Positions 1 through 14,948 of a stretch of DNA of 64,000 nucleotides are shown here, piece by piece; the first letter of the stretch is position 1; every line of letters begins with the position of its first letter. Below the pieces are notes generated by a model that saw nothing but the letters and a program-made list of their open reading frames with translations, was not told the origin of the DNA and searched no databases. Both the position numbers and the translations under genes were made by a program. The stretch comes from Daucus carota subsp. sativus (taxonomy: Eukaryota > Streptophyta > Magnoliopsida > Apiales > Apiaceae): contig NC_030387.2 in NCBI RefSeq assembly GCF_001625215.2, positions 33,503,606 through 33,567,605 of the forward strand, read 5' to 3'.

Positions 1-294
1 ATGAATTTACATTAGAACAGTTAATAAGCACCTGCACAAGCATGTGTATATAGCCCAATCCCAATGCAATGTTGACTTTTATAAAGTGCTCAGTAACATG
101 CAGGTTAATATTATTAATTACCTCAGTTTTTCAAGTTAAAGTTTTCGTAAAGCTGCAATTGCAAGCAAAATATGTAAAGATGCTGTATGCTCTATATTTG
201 CCAAAGTTATCAATAGGATGAACTAAATCACTTAAATGCACATTTTGTTAAAGCATTAAAGCAATAAAAGATATGTGAACCCTGTCGTACATAC

Positions 295-4374
<4,080 letters not shown>

Positions 4375-5940
4375 TATACAATATTACTACAAATTCACAG
4401 ATAGAGAGAGATTTAAGTAAATTAACTGTATTGAAAAAGCTAAGTAGTGTAATTACAGAAATAAATTTCTAGGGTTTAAGCTGCACCTTAGGGTTTGGGT
4501 TCAGTGAGAGCTGGGCAAACAGAGACCGATTTAATTTGAATCGGGTCTGAATATGATTTGAATTAGGGCTGGAGAATACCAGTCGTGTGCGATTATATAC
4601 CCAACAAAAGCAGCTTGGGTTGGGCCATTCCGAAACTTAGAAATACATTCTTTGGGCCGCATGTGCAGTAAAAGGTGTTCGGCCTTGAGCCAATTCGATA
4701 ATAAAGTGTTTTGGTTCAGATTTGGTTTATCTAAATCAAAATTCAAATTCAAATATTTTCGGACTTTAGTTTTAAATTGAATATTAGTTTATTTTAGATT
4801 GAATTTAGATTGAATTTGTTCATATATAAAAATTCTTTTAAATAATATAATAAAATCTATTATACTTAATATGGATAAATAATAAATTATATGTATAACA
4901 AATATTAATTTTAGAAATAATCATATAGAAAATATTATTCAGATATTAAATCATGATTATATGATTGAGAATTAAATAATTTTTTTATTAAAAATAAGAG
5001 AATGAAATTATTTGATTGTTGAGTAATAATAAAGTGGTTGGAATTATTTATATATTTTGTCTTATATTTAAAATATTATTATATATTAACTTAAAATATG
5101 TATATATGTGTATATATATCATATATAAATATATGATATAAAAATTTATCCAATTTTGATCAAGTTTTGGTTCTGGAACGAGTTTCAATCTCATATTAGA
5201 ATTCAGTTCGGTACACTTAAAATCCAAGTTCAAGTCTAAATTTAAAAGATCAGGTTCGGTAATATTCAAACAAATCATATATAGATTTGCTTAAATATAT
5301 TTTTAAACCCAAAACTTGTCGCATAGATATATTCTTATTTATTTTCAGTTATATCTATACCTGGATTTAATTTGCGTAATTAAATTCTGGTATACATGAA
5401 AAATACGTCAGATTCAGATCAGAGTTCTTTATTTTTATTTTTTCATGTTAAGTGAAAGTTTGTCCAAAGTACTCCATATCCAACAAGTGCACAAATTCTC
5501 TCTACTCATATGTGACATCGATGTTGTTCGGCTAAAAAGCCATTTCGAAAATAGGCTTATTGTTATATAATTTTTTTTATATCTATATATGTTTCTACAA
5601 TTAAGGAGTTCATACACGTTATTTGGTAAAACTAAGATTTTTTTTGTTTAAATATTCATATAAATCTGTTTCTCTTTTCAAAAATACGGATGTCAAACAC
5701 TGGCATTGTCCTCGGAGATGTGATATCTTCATACTGAGATTCGACAGCAAAAATTTGCGTTCTATTCTTTGGTTCCAGAAATATTAATACTATATAAATG
5801 TAGATCTGTGACTATCCATTATCATCACACCCTGTTTTATACTACCTTGCGGAAAATATAAGTCTAGTCCTTAATAATCAGAGCAATGAATATAAATTGG
5901 AAACCGTTCGCGCTGTCAAAACCATGTAAAGCATAAACAA
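4375..5940. other. Intergenic region, includes helicase promoter and 5' UTR
   Basis: No convincing gene. Bases 4375-4550 probably hold the helicase 5' UTR and proximal promoter. The stretch 4690-5280 is very AT-rich, with decayed repeats such as tttaaattgaat and TTCGGTA words on both sides that look like an old transposon remnant. Short ORFs here have repetitive Asn/Leu composition and are not genes. Confidence 0.5.
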
Positions 5941-6420
5941 AGATCGACTTCTTTGAGAACAAAACTAATAGCATAAAATAGCATGCTGGTCCACAAGTTT
6001 TTTCTCCTTTTCTTTGATTCTATACCTCAATCCACACAGTTCTCATCGTCACATTTACATTAACAATGAAAGAGTAGCATCATAACTAATAAACATCATG
6101 GCATGCGACGCAAGGTATGATCATAACCAACCAAACATACTCAGTATTCTATCTTCCACAAGTCAACAAACATAAAAAAATCATCGACTTCTTTGAACAA
6201 TGAAACTAATAGCACAAAAATGCATACGGTCCACAAGTTTCTTATCCTCAAAGTTTCCTTTCTGTTGATTCTACCTCAATTCACAAAGTTTACATCTCCA
6301 CATTTACATTAACAATGAAAGAGCAGTATCATAAGTCATAAACAACATCACATGCTATAAGTGAAAATTCACGACAAGTTATGATCATAATTCATAACCA
6401 AACAGACTCACTTGTGTCCA
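5941..6420. repeat. Diverged tandem duplication, period 240 bp
   Basis: Two copies start with nearly the same words (atcgacttctttgar at 5942 and 6182) and keep order throughout: actaatagca, ggtccacaagttt, cacatttacattaacaatg, tatgatcataa. They differ by scattered substitutions and small indels, so the duplication is not recent. It lies downstream of the ATS3-like gene. Confidence 0.8.
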
Positions 6421-6743
6421 TAATGATAGTAAATATTATCACGAGTTATAACTAGTTAAAGGCACAACATTTCACTGCATGACTACAATGAACAATCACA
6501 CCTTCACTTCCCAGCAAGATATCAAAGCTCATATCCCACTTTCCCCTTCCCATCACCTAGAGTTCGAGCACATAGACGGGAATATTCAAAAATCCACTCA
6601 ATTCGGAAAAAAAATGTCAAAATCAAACCGATATCTTTTGAATTTATTAGCACAAACCGGCCAGTTTATTCAAAAAACTCCAACCCGACGTAAAAAAAGT
6701 GTCCGAAAACATAGTACAAGTTACTCGAATGATGAAATCATCC

Positions 6744-7505
6744 TCACTGGACAGAAACAGCAGGGGTTGCTGAGGAGGTGACACCATTACAGTAATTAAA
6801 GCCATACCAGAGATCAGATGGAATGTAGGTCTTGTAATAAAAGGTCACCGTAGAGGAGCCGTACACTCGAACATACTCCGGCATCCATCCATCATACCCT
6901 CTCCTATACAAATACAAATAACATATCGGATATGTGCAGGGGCCGTACACCGTAAACGTATCCGCTGAGCATCTCTCGAATGTTCTGGTTGACGGATCAT
7001 CTAATCTCGGTGCATAAACCTAATCGTATCATATTTGTTCCACTGATTAACTAATTGCAAATTCAATTGAACAGAATAGATACGATTTTATATTACATGA
7101 TCCAATAAGCTTCTCGGTTAACTTAGTAACTTAACAATAACATCAGATTCGACGAGATTGAGTAATTTGAATTACCTGATTGCCATAGGCATCGCCAAAG
7201 GATAGACTGATTTGATCTCTAGTGTATACGGGAGATGAGCAGCTGGTTGTTATTCTCACCGTGTACGAGCAGCTTCTGTCGTTCTGTAAAAAAAATTATA
7301 TAATTACTTGTTAGCAATTTGAAAACATATGAAATAAGTATACGTGTGTACCCTAGAGCTGTACCTTGGAAGTGGTGTTGATTTTGAAGGAGGAGAGAGC
7401 AGGCTGAGGCAGAGGAACAATTGAAGATCTCGCTTGAGAGAAGCTTAGGAGGGAAATTAAGTTGAGGAGGAGAACAGAAGAGAAAAGCAAGTGTTTCATC
7501 TCCAT
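6744..7505 (-). CDS. ATS3-like (embryo-specific protein 3) secreted protein
   Basis: Member of the plant ATS3 family (PLAT/LH2-like beta-sandwich, Pfam ATS3). Exact biochemical role is not established. Exons 7505-7365, 7283-7176 and 7019-6744 join in frame to 174 aa. Residues 3-24 form a hydrophobic signal peptide (KHLLFSSVLLLNLISLLSF) ending near SQA-R. The mature part has the family core: CSYTVRITTSCSSP, TRDQISLSFGDAYGNQ, LDDPSTRTFERCSADTF, GPCTYPICYLYLYR and DGWMPE. Six or more conserved cysteines suggest disulfides in the apoplast. Two in-frame ATGs lie six bases apart (7505 and 7499). The upstream one is used here, and the downstream one gives a slightly cleaner signal peptide. All introns are GT-AG. 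Confidence 0.9.
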
Positions 7506-9052
7506 TTGAATTTCAAGTCTCTTTGGTTAAAGTTAATCGGAGATGGATGGATAGATACACGAGGAGACTGGGAGGCAAAGAGGTGCTGTATAATTTCCAA
7601 GGGTTCACTTCTTAGGTGTGTTTCCAGAACGTTCATAAGAATAAGAAAATTAAAATCCGTTTTAAAACTTTTTTGTGAAAAAATAAAAGTTGAAAACCCG
7701 AAAAAAGGGCTGGAAATTTGAATTGTTTTTTGATTTTGATAAACATATTCCTTTAATCTTTTTTATTTTGAAAAAAGAAAACACGTACTAAAATTAAGAC
7801 ATGGCTAGGACAAATTATATTTTTCCTAATACGCAAATATTTTAGACACGGATTTAAATCACGTGATCAAAAAATTATATATAATATTGTATAATTTTGA
7901 AAGTAACGATGCGTTAAAGAATTTTGTATGAACGAGACTGTATAAAAGAATATTTGTCCTTTGTAAAATATTGGATTTCAATGATACCGCTAACATTAAC
8001 TGATTATATTTTGAAAATGCTATGTAACTATTGTTTCAAATTATTATAGATAAAATATATTATTTAATTAATATATGATTAGATGATGTGAAATCTCGAA
8101 ATTGATCAAATTATAATAAATGTTAGCTATAATTATAAATAATGGAATGTCCGATTATAGTTGGGTTTTATAGTAAATGAAAACATTACTCTTTCCGTCC
8201 CTTTGAGTGTTATATGTTTATTATTTGCATGTATTTCGACACTCCTATAAAGAGTTTCTCAACGTTTTTTCAAAATTTATTTTTTTGAATAAAAATTAAA
8301 TATCAAATTTTTATTAAAAAATAAAATTAAAAAAAATGTTATGACACTATATTTTAAAGAAGGTTTAAAAAGCATGCAAAAGTAACGTAAATAATTGAAT
8401 AGGACAAAGGGAGAAGATACAAATACAATGTTACTTTTTAAATTAAAATTTATAATTTAAGATGACTAAAAAATATATTTTCATTTGTCATTTTTAAAAT
8501 TTTTACTGTTTAAATTAAAATTTGTAATTTATATTTTCATCCATAAAATAAAATTTTAAAATAATAAATAAAAATATATTTTTTGATTACCTTAAATTAC
8601 ATGCAAAAACGGTAGGAGTAATTAATAACTACACATCCCTGCTGCTACTCAAATTTACAAACCATGGGCTGTGTCCAAAAGCCAGAGTAAGGTGAGCTCA
8701 ACGCGGAGGTCAAAAATAACATGTATGGTGAAAATGTGATGGCATTTGCCTAGTCTTCTTCTCATGGCTGATTTCACGGATCGCTCTATACTTCCCCACC
8801 CAATATATTCATACTCATCACACACTAAACATCGGATCAAATATTTACACACTAGCCATGTCTCTTTTCATCTTTTAAGTACTTTTTCGCTTCTCTGTTT
8901 CCCAACTGTGCCTCTGCACTCCATTTTCACGTATTGTCCAACTCTCTTTTCTCAATTTTCACAATGTCTGTCAGTTATTAAGATGATTTGATTCATTTCA
9001 TGTTGGTTAAGTTAATTGACCTCATTGTTTTTTGTTATGCACAGATTAAAAC
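7506..9052. other. Divergent intergenic region between ATS3-like and PLD genes
   Basis: Shared upstream region of two genes transcribed apart. Bases 7500-7560 are the ATS3-like 5' UTR. Bases about 8880-8980 are pyrimidine-rich and probably the PLD 5' UTR. A good acceptor (ttatgcacag, ending 9044) nine bases before the PLD ATG suggests a 5' UTR intron whose donor I cannot place. The middle is AT-rich and holds one Stowaway-like MITE. No gene seen. Confidence 0.55.
8189..8413. mobile_element. Stowaway-like MITE
   Basis: Terminal inverted repeat CTCTTTCCGTCCCTTT at the left and AGGACAAAGGGAG at the right. A TA dinucleotide precedes the left end; the right TA is lost. The interior of about 225 bp is AT-rich and non-coding. 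TIR type and TA target identify the Stowaway (Tc1/Mariner) group. Confidence 0.65.
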
Positions 9053-12000
9053 ATGTCTCAGGTTCTGCTTCATGGTACTCTTCACGTTACGGTCTACGAG
9101 GTTGATAAGCTTCATGTGGAAGGAGGAGGTGGCGGCGGTGGCGGTTTCTTCTCCAAGGTGAAGCTCTGATAAATATTAATGCGTTAGCTAATAACCCAAG
9201 CTCAATAACTTGTAGCAGATTGTTTAAATGAAAGATACTATGTAACTGTTTGTCAATGTGACTATGTGAGTTTGTTGTACTATACTCCCTCCGTCCCGCT
9301 CATTTCTATACGGTTTTTTTACATTGCTTGATACACATTTTAAGGCTTCTATAAGAATCTATAACTTATTTTTTAAGATCACAAATCATCTTGGAGAAGA
9401 AACAGAGCTTGTGTATGACTGACAGGATCTGACAAATCATTTAGATATCAATTGCACTATTACAAATGATCTGTTAGCAATGCATAAAGATTTTGTCTTT
9501 GTCATTCTACATATTTTCATCTTTAACTCTGAAAATTTGGGACTTGCTAAATCTATATTTTGATTTATTGTCTAGGTGATTACTGATATGAAACCCAAGA
9601 AAATACGATATTTGATAACTGTATCTGTGAAATATTTTGCAGATGAGGGAGAATATTGAGGAGACTATTGGGATAGGTAAAGGGACTGCCAAGATTTATG
9701 CAACTATTGATCTTGAAAAGGCTAGAGTTGGGCGTACCAGAATGATCGAACATGAACCGACCAACCCTAGGTGGCAGGAGTCTTTCCACATTTACTGTGC
9801 TCACCATGCAACCAATGTTATATTTACTGTCAAGGATGACAATCCCATCGGTGCAACTCTGATTGGAAGGGCTTACGTGTCTGTTCGCGAGTTTTTAGAT
9901 GGAGAAAAAATAGATAAATGGGTTGAGATTGTGGATGAAAACAAAAATCCTATTAGCGAAGGTTCTAAAATTCATGTGGCGCTACAGTATTTCAAAATTA
10001 CTCAAGATCGTAGCTATGCTCGTGGAATTATGAGCCCCAAGTTTCCTGGGGTTCCTTATACATTTTACGCCCAAAGACAGGGTTGTCGAGTCTCTTTGTA
10101 CCAAGATGCCCATGTGCCAGATAATTTTGTGCCTAAAATTCCTCTTGCTGGAGGAAAGTGTTATGAGCCACATAGATGTTGGGAAGATGTCTTTGATGCA
10201 ATCACCAATGCAAAACACTTGATTTACATTACCGGTTGGTCTGTTTATACAGAAATCACGTTAATAAGGGACTCGAAGAGAGAAAAACCTGGGGGAGACG
10301 TTAAGCTTGGTGAGATTCTAAAGAAGAAAGCAAATGAAGGTGTAAGAGTTCTTATGCTTGTTTGGGATGACAGAACATCTGTTGGTCAACTAAAGAAAGA
10401 TGGATTGATGGCTACCCATGATGAGGAAACTGAACAATTCTTCCAAGGTACCGACGTCCATTGTGTGCTATGCCCTCGTAATCCTGATGATGGTGGAAGC
10501 ATGGTCCAAGGTTTAACTATTTCTACCATGTTCACTCATCACCAAAAGATTGTGGTGGTTGACAGTGAAATGCCTGATAAAGGATCACACAAGCGGAGGA
10601 TTGTGAGTTTTGTTGGTGGTATTGATCTTTGTGACGGAAGATATGATTCTCCTTATCACTCACTTTTCAGAACTTTGGACTCTGCACACCATGATGATTT
10701 TCACCAGCCAAACTATACTGGTGCATCAATCGAAAAAGGTGGACCTAGGGAACCCTGGCATGATATTCACTCCCGTCTTGAAGGTCCAATTGCTTGGGAT
10801 GTGTTGTTTAATTTTGAGCAGAGATGGAAGAAACAAGGGGGAAAGGATTTACTTGTTAACCTAAGAGAGCTTGATGATGTCCTCATCCCACCATCTCCAG
10901 TCACATATCCTGATGACAATGAATCATGGAATGTTCAATTATTCAGATCCATAGACGGCGGAGCTGCTTTTGGCTTTCCTGATACACCTGAAGATGCAGC
11001 TAAAGCAGGTCTTGTTAGTGGGAAGGATAATATAATTGATCGAAGTATTCAAGATGCTTATATACATGCCATTCGTCGTGCAAAACACTTCATTTACATT
11101 GAGAATCAGTATTTTCTTGGAAGCTCATTTGGTTGGAAATCTGATGATCTAAAGGATGAGGACGTCAATGCTTTGCATCTTATTCCAAAGGAACTATCAC
11201 TGAAGATTGTTTCAAAGATTGAGGCTGGGGAAAGGTTTGCTGTTTATGTCGTCGTCCCAATGTGGCCAGAAGGCATACCAGAGAGTGGATCGGTTCAAGC
11301 CATACTGGACTGGCAGAAGAGGACAATGGAGATGATGTATAAAGATATCATTCAGGCTTTACGGGATAAGGGAATGGATGATGACCCTAGAGAATATTTG
11401 ACATTTTACTGCCTTGGTAACCGGGAGGCGAAGAAGAGTGGAGAATATCAACCTACAGAAGAACCAGAAGCAGACTCAAATTATTTAAAGGCCCAACAGG
11501 CTCGTCGCTTCATGATATACGTTCATGCCAAGATGATGATAGGTATGATGCCAACTTATAAAAAAAATACATACAATATATTGTGTTTTACAAACTAGAT
11601 CTAATCCAAGCAATCCAAATTCTGTTTGTGAAAAATCTTGTTATGTAATGTTCCTTCCTATAGTGTGTGATAAATGACAAAGAGATCATGACCAAATCTA
11701 ATCAGTGATATTGTTTCTTTGGCAGTTGATGATGAGTACATAATAATTGGATCTGCGAATATCAACCAGAGATCAATGGACGGTGCTAGGGATTCTGAGA
11801 TAGCCATGGGAGGATATCAACCACATCATCTTGCAGCAAGGCAACCAGCAAGGGGCCAAGTCCATGGACTCAGAATGTCATTGTGGTACGAACACCTTGG
11901 CATGCTTGACGACACTTTCCAGCATCCAGAGAGTGTAAACTGTATTCGAAAAGTGAATCAGATGGCTGATAAATACTGGGACCTCTTTGCAAGCGAAAAT

Positions 12001-12159
12001 TTGGAAAAGGATTTGCCTGGACATATGCTGAGATACCCTGTTGAAGTTACAAGTAATGGCGATATCAAAGAGCATCAAGGCATGGAGTATTTCCCGGACA
12101 CTAGCGCCAGGATTCTTGGTGCTAAATCTGATTACATGCCCCCCATTCTCACAACTTGA
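9053..12159 (+). CDS. PLDALPHA1: Phospholipase D alpha
   Basis: Hydrolyses phosphatidylcholine and related phospholipids to phosphatidic acid and free head group; calcium-dependent and involved in ABA and stress signalling (family knowledge). Exons 9053-9157, 9643-11542 and 11726-12159 give 812 aa, the usual alpha-class length. Domains: C2 at about 1-150, then two HKD half-sites. The first is HHQKIVVVD (H335, K337, D342). The second is VHAKMMIVDDEY (H663, K665, D670), split by the last intron at codon 668. IENQYF and [12 protein letters not shown] are also present. The start follows from the C2 opening [20 protein letters not shown]. Eight consecutive glycines (residues about 26-33) lengthen the first C2 loop just before intron 1. 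The class is certain; the number within the alpha group is inferred. Confidence 0.96.
9286..9320. repeat. Stowaway-type terminus (solo end) in PLD intron 1
   Basis: The words actccctccgtcccgctcat match the conserved Stowaway end. I did not find a matching inverted end in the intron, so this is a truncated MITE or has strongly diverged. Confidence 0.35.
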
Positions 12160-14948
12160 TTGCTTCACTACAGAACCTTTTTCTTCTTCCTTAAATGAAA
12201 TAAATAACAGCTCTAACTTCTTTAATAAAACCAGTGATAAAGTAATAAATTATCGAACTATTTGTTTCAGACTTCAGATTCGTAACATGCAGTGACATGT
12301 ATATATGCATATTAATTCTAATGGGATTAGTTTTTGTAGTTCTTGATGAGTATTAAGGATATCTACACAGCATTCTGGTTGATGACTTGATGCTAATGCT
12401 TGATTGACATGGTTCGGCGATCAATAGAATATTTTTAGATTTTTCTTTGAGAGTGCATATTTTTAGATTTAATTATGATGAATACGGATAATTTGTATTG
12501 TTTTTGATTAAATAATAGAAAAATCTGCGACTGCTAGATCTTTACAGTGTTGATGCAAACACGTACTTATTAAAAAAATTAAGGAGCGGCAATGTAAACT
12601 TCAATAAATTTACATTTTTGAGTTTTTACAAATTTGTTTAAGTTGATCACACTATTGCAAAATATTGTCCACTTTTATTTTTAGAAATGATATTTCCTCT
12701 CACAAAATAATTATTGATTATTTAAATTGAATATATTTTAACTGAAATTTATATATTTTATATAATTAAAAATACATTAAAACATAAATGTTTTATAGTA
12801 TATTTTTTTCAACTAATGAATAAATATTTTTAACATTTAGTTTAGTCAATTTATTTTTCAAAAAATAAAAGGAATATATAATTTGTGATAGAAGAAGTAT
12901 AAACTATTCATGTTGACATATTGTCCGCCTTTATTTTCAAAAATGAATATAAGTTTTGTTGATAATAATTTTAATATAATTATTAAAATATGATTTGTCA
13001 AAAAAAAAAATGAAATTTAGGTGGTAGGCAATGAGTATTATTTAAATAATTTAACATAAATGATGATATAGAAGAAATAATATTGAAGGACATAGGAGAA
13101 GAGAATATAGTAGTTGTGTGCAGAAGAGAGGAACAGCTCAAGAGGGGCCCTTGACACTTGAGATTCAGAAGCCTATCGGTTTCATGAAGGTACTCCAACT
13201 CTCTCTCTCTCTCTAGATTTGCAAATCCATATAGTATTTAAAAATATGTATTTGTATTAACACGCAGGTATATGATTATATTCATACATGAGATCGATGC
13301 TTCTGGATTCTAAAGTGTGACAATTCAGATCAATTGCAGCTTCGATTCTTCATTTTGTTATATGAATGGGGTAATTTTCCCTATTCAATTCTATCTCTAA
13401 TTCTGCTCAAGAACTAATGCTTAATTGACTTTTCGGTTCATTTGATTACTATAAAATTGAACTTAGCTGCTGCTGTTCAATACGATTGAGCCAATATATT
13501 GCCCAATTTTAGGAAGCTGTTTGATAAGATACTCTTGTATGCACAAGTCAAAGCTACAATTTGGCTTAGTCAAGTGTATGAGCGAATTTAGCTTCATTCA
13601 AGTGTCATGATATCACGATTAGTCGATTATAGTAATGACACTTCTCCGCTTCAAATTGTTCCATCTGCGGATAACCATTTCTACTACCTCTGTTTCAAAT
13701 TTGTAGTCCACTTTAAATTTTTAATAGTTAAATTAAACAAACTTTGATTGAAATTTACATATGCTATATAATTGAAAAACATTATTAAAATTATATTAAT
13801 AAAAGTATGTAATATTCTTTAAAATGTATTTTTCAGTTTCTTAAAATTATAAAAGAGTGATTTGCAGTTTTCGGTCAAAAATTGGTCAATTTAAAAAATA
13901 CTAAAAGGTATCCAGTCAAAGTGATTTCCTTTTTTCGGGGACAAGTCAGCAAAGTAGCTAAAAGGTATGTGACAACAGGTTTTCGAATTACAAGTCTTAA
14001 AAAGTCTAGGCAAAGAGGAACATGGTGAAGGCCATCTCTTTTCTGCCTTAAAAGAGTATTGATTCTTGTCAGTCGCATTATATTTGCGAGTTTTCCTGTT
14101 CCATTGCTAATGATGGTAGGAAGCTCTCTATTAGAGCAAGTTCCAATGGCGATGCTAAAATACACATAGCTATTGCTATCTTATGAAATCAAAAAGTGAT
14201 GTTTGATGTTAAAATGGAACTTATACTCCAATGATAGCTTTAAAATAGCACCAAATTATCTAATTATAGCTATGTTTTACACCAAGTCTTTAAATGCACT
14301 ATTTTATTTGTCAACATTACTTTAAATATTGATTTTCCCACTTGCATGCTTATGTGGCAATTGTAGCAAGATCTATACTTGGTTCTATATTTAGCACCAA
14401 GTATAGCATTTTGCTATGTTGCATCCATGTTTAGCATCCCATTGGAGTGGTTTTTTTACTTGGGTGCTATATTATAGATATAGCGCCACTTTTAGCACTT
14501 CCACTGGACTTGCTCTTAAGGGGCCCTAGGTATCACTGAAGCCTATCAATTGTCGAACAACTCACTTAATTTTGTGTGTGATTGGAGGTCAGCTACACTT
14601 TATAACATAGAGTTTTTTCATTACATGTGTTGCGGAAGTATTACCTACCAGTGTCATGCTTGTTATCTGCCCGTACTTGCATTTTTTTAGGTATTATCCA
14701 CTTCAGTTATTCACAAAAAAAAAAAAGTCCCTTTTGGCACATTAGTGTAATAAAACTATTTTGACCGTTATGGAGAAAAAAAGGATCAATTATTGTGGTT
14801 CTGTAATCCATTTATGTGCAGAACCAGTAGCTAACTAAAACCGAGCCAAGGATGCATATGATAATAAGAAATAGTATATTGTACTCCCCTAAAAAAATGG
14901 TATATTATGTTCTTATTGACATTTTGATCAGTTGAGATTCCTTATTAA
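12160..14948. other. Intergenic region with probable 5' UTR exon of the DUF4050 gene
   Basis: Bases 12160-12300 are probably PLD 3' UTR. Bases 12560-13000 are AT-rich with decayed repeats (attgtccacttttattttt and variants). About 13090-13190 a less AT-rich stretch ends ATGAAG/GTACTCC and is followed by a CT microsatellite (13199-13214); it could be the first, non-coding exon of the downstream gene. Bases 13680-13900 resemble a decayed Stowaway element (tacctctgtttcaaa). A complete Tourist-like MITE lies at 14134-14515. No protein gene seen. Confidence 0.5.
14134..14515. mobile_element. Tourist-like MITE, family A copy 1, TTA target-site duplication
   Basis: The element begins GAGCAAGTTCCAATGG and ends CCACTGGACTTGCTC as an inverted repeat. 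It is flanked by TTA at 14131-14133 and 14516-14518, the trinucleotide duplication of PIF/Harbinger elements. 382 bp, non-coding. A second copy, collinear over its whole length, lies at 24418-24791. Confidence 0.85.

Noticed and set aside
6479..6781. 100-codon plus-strand ORF next to the ATS3-like gene
   Set aside because: Lies over the 3' UTR and last exon of the minus-strand gene; no similarity recognised and no start context of note.
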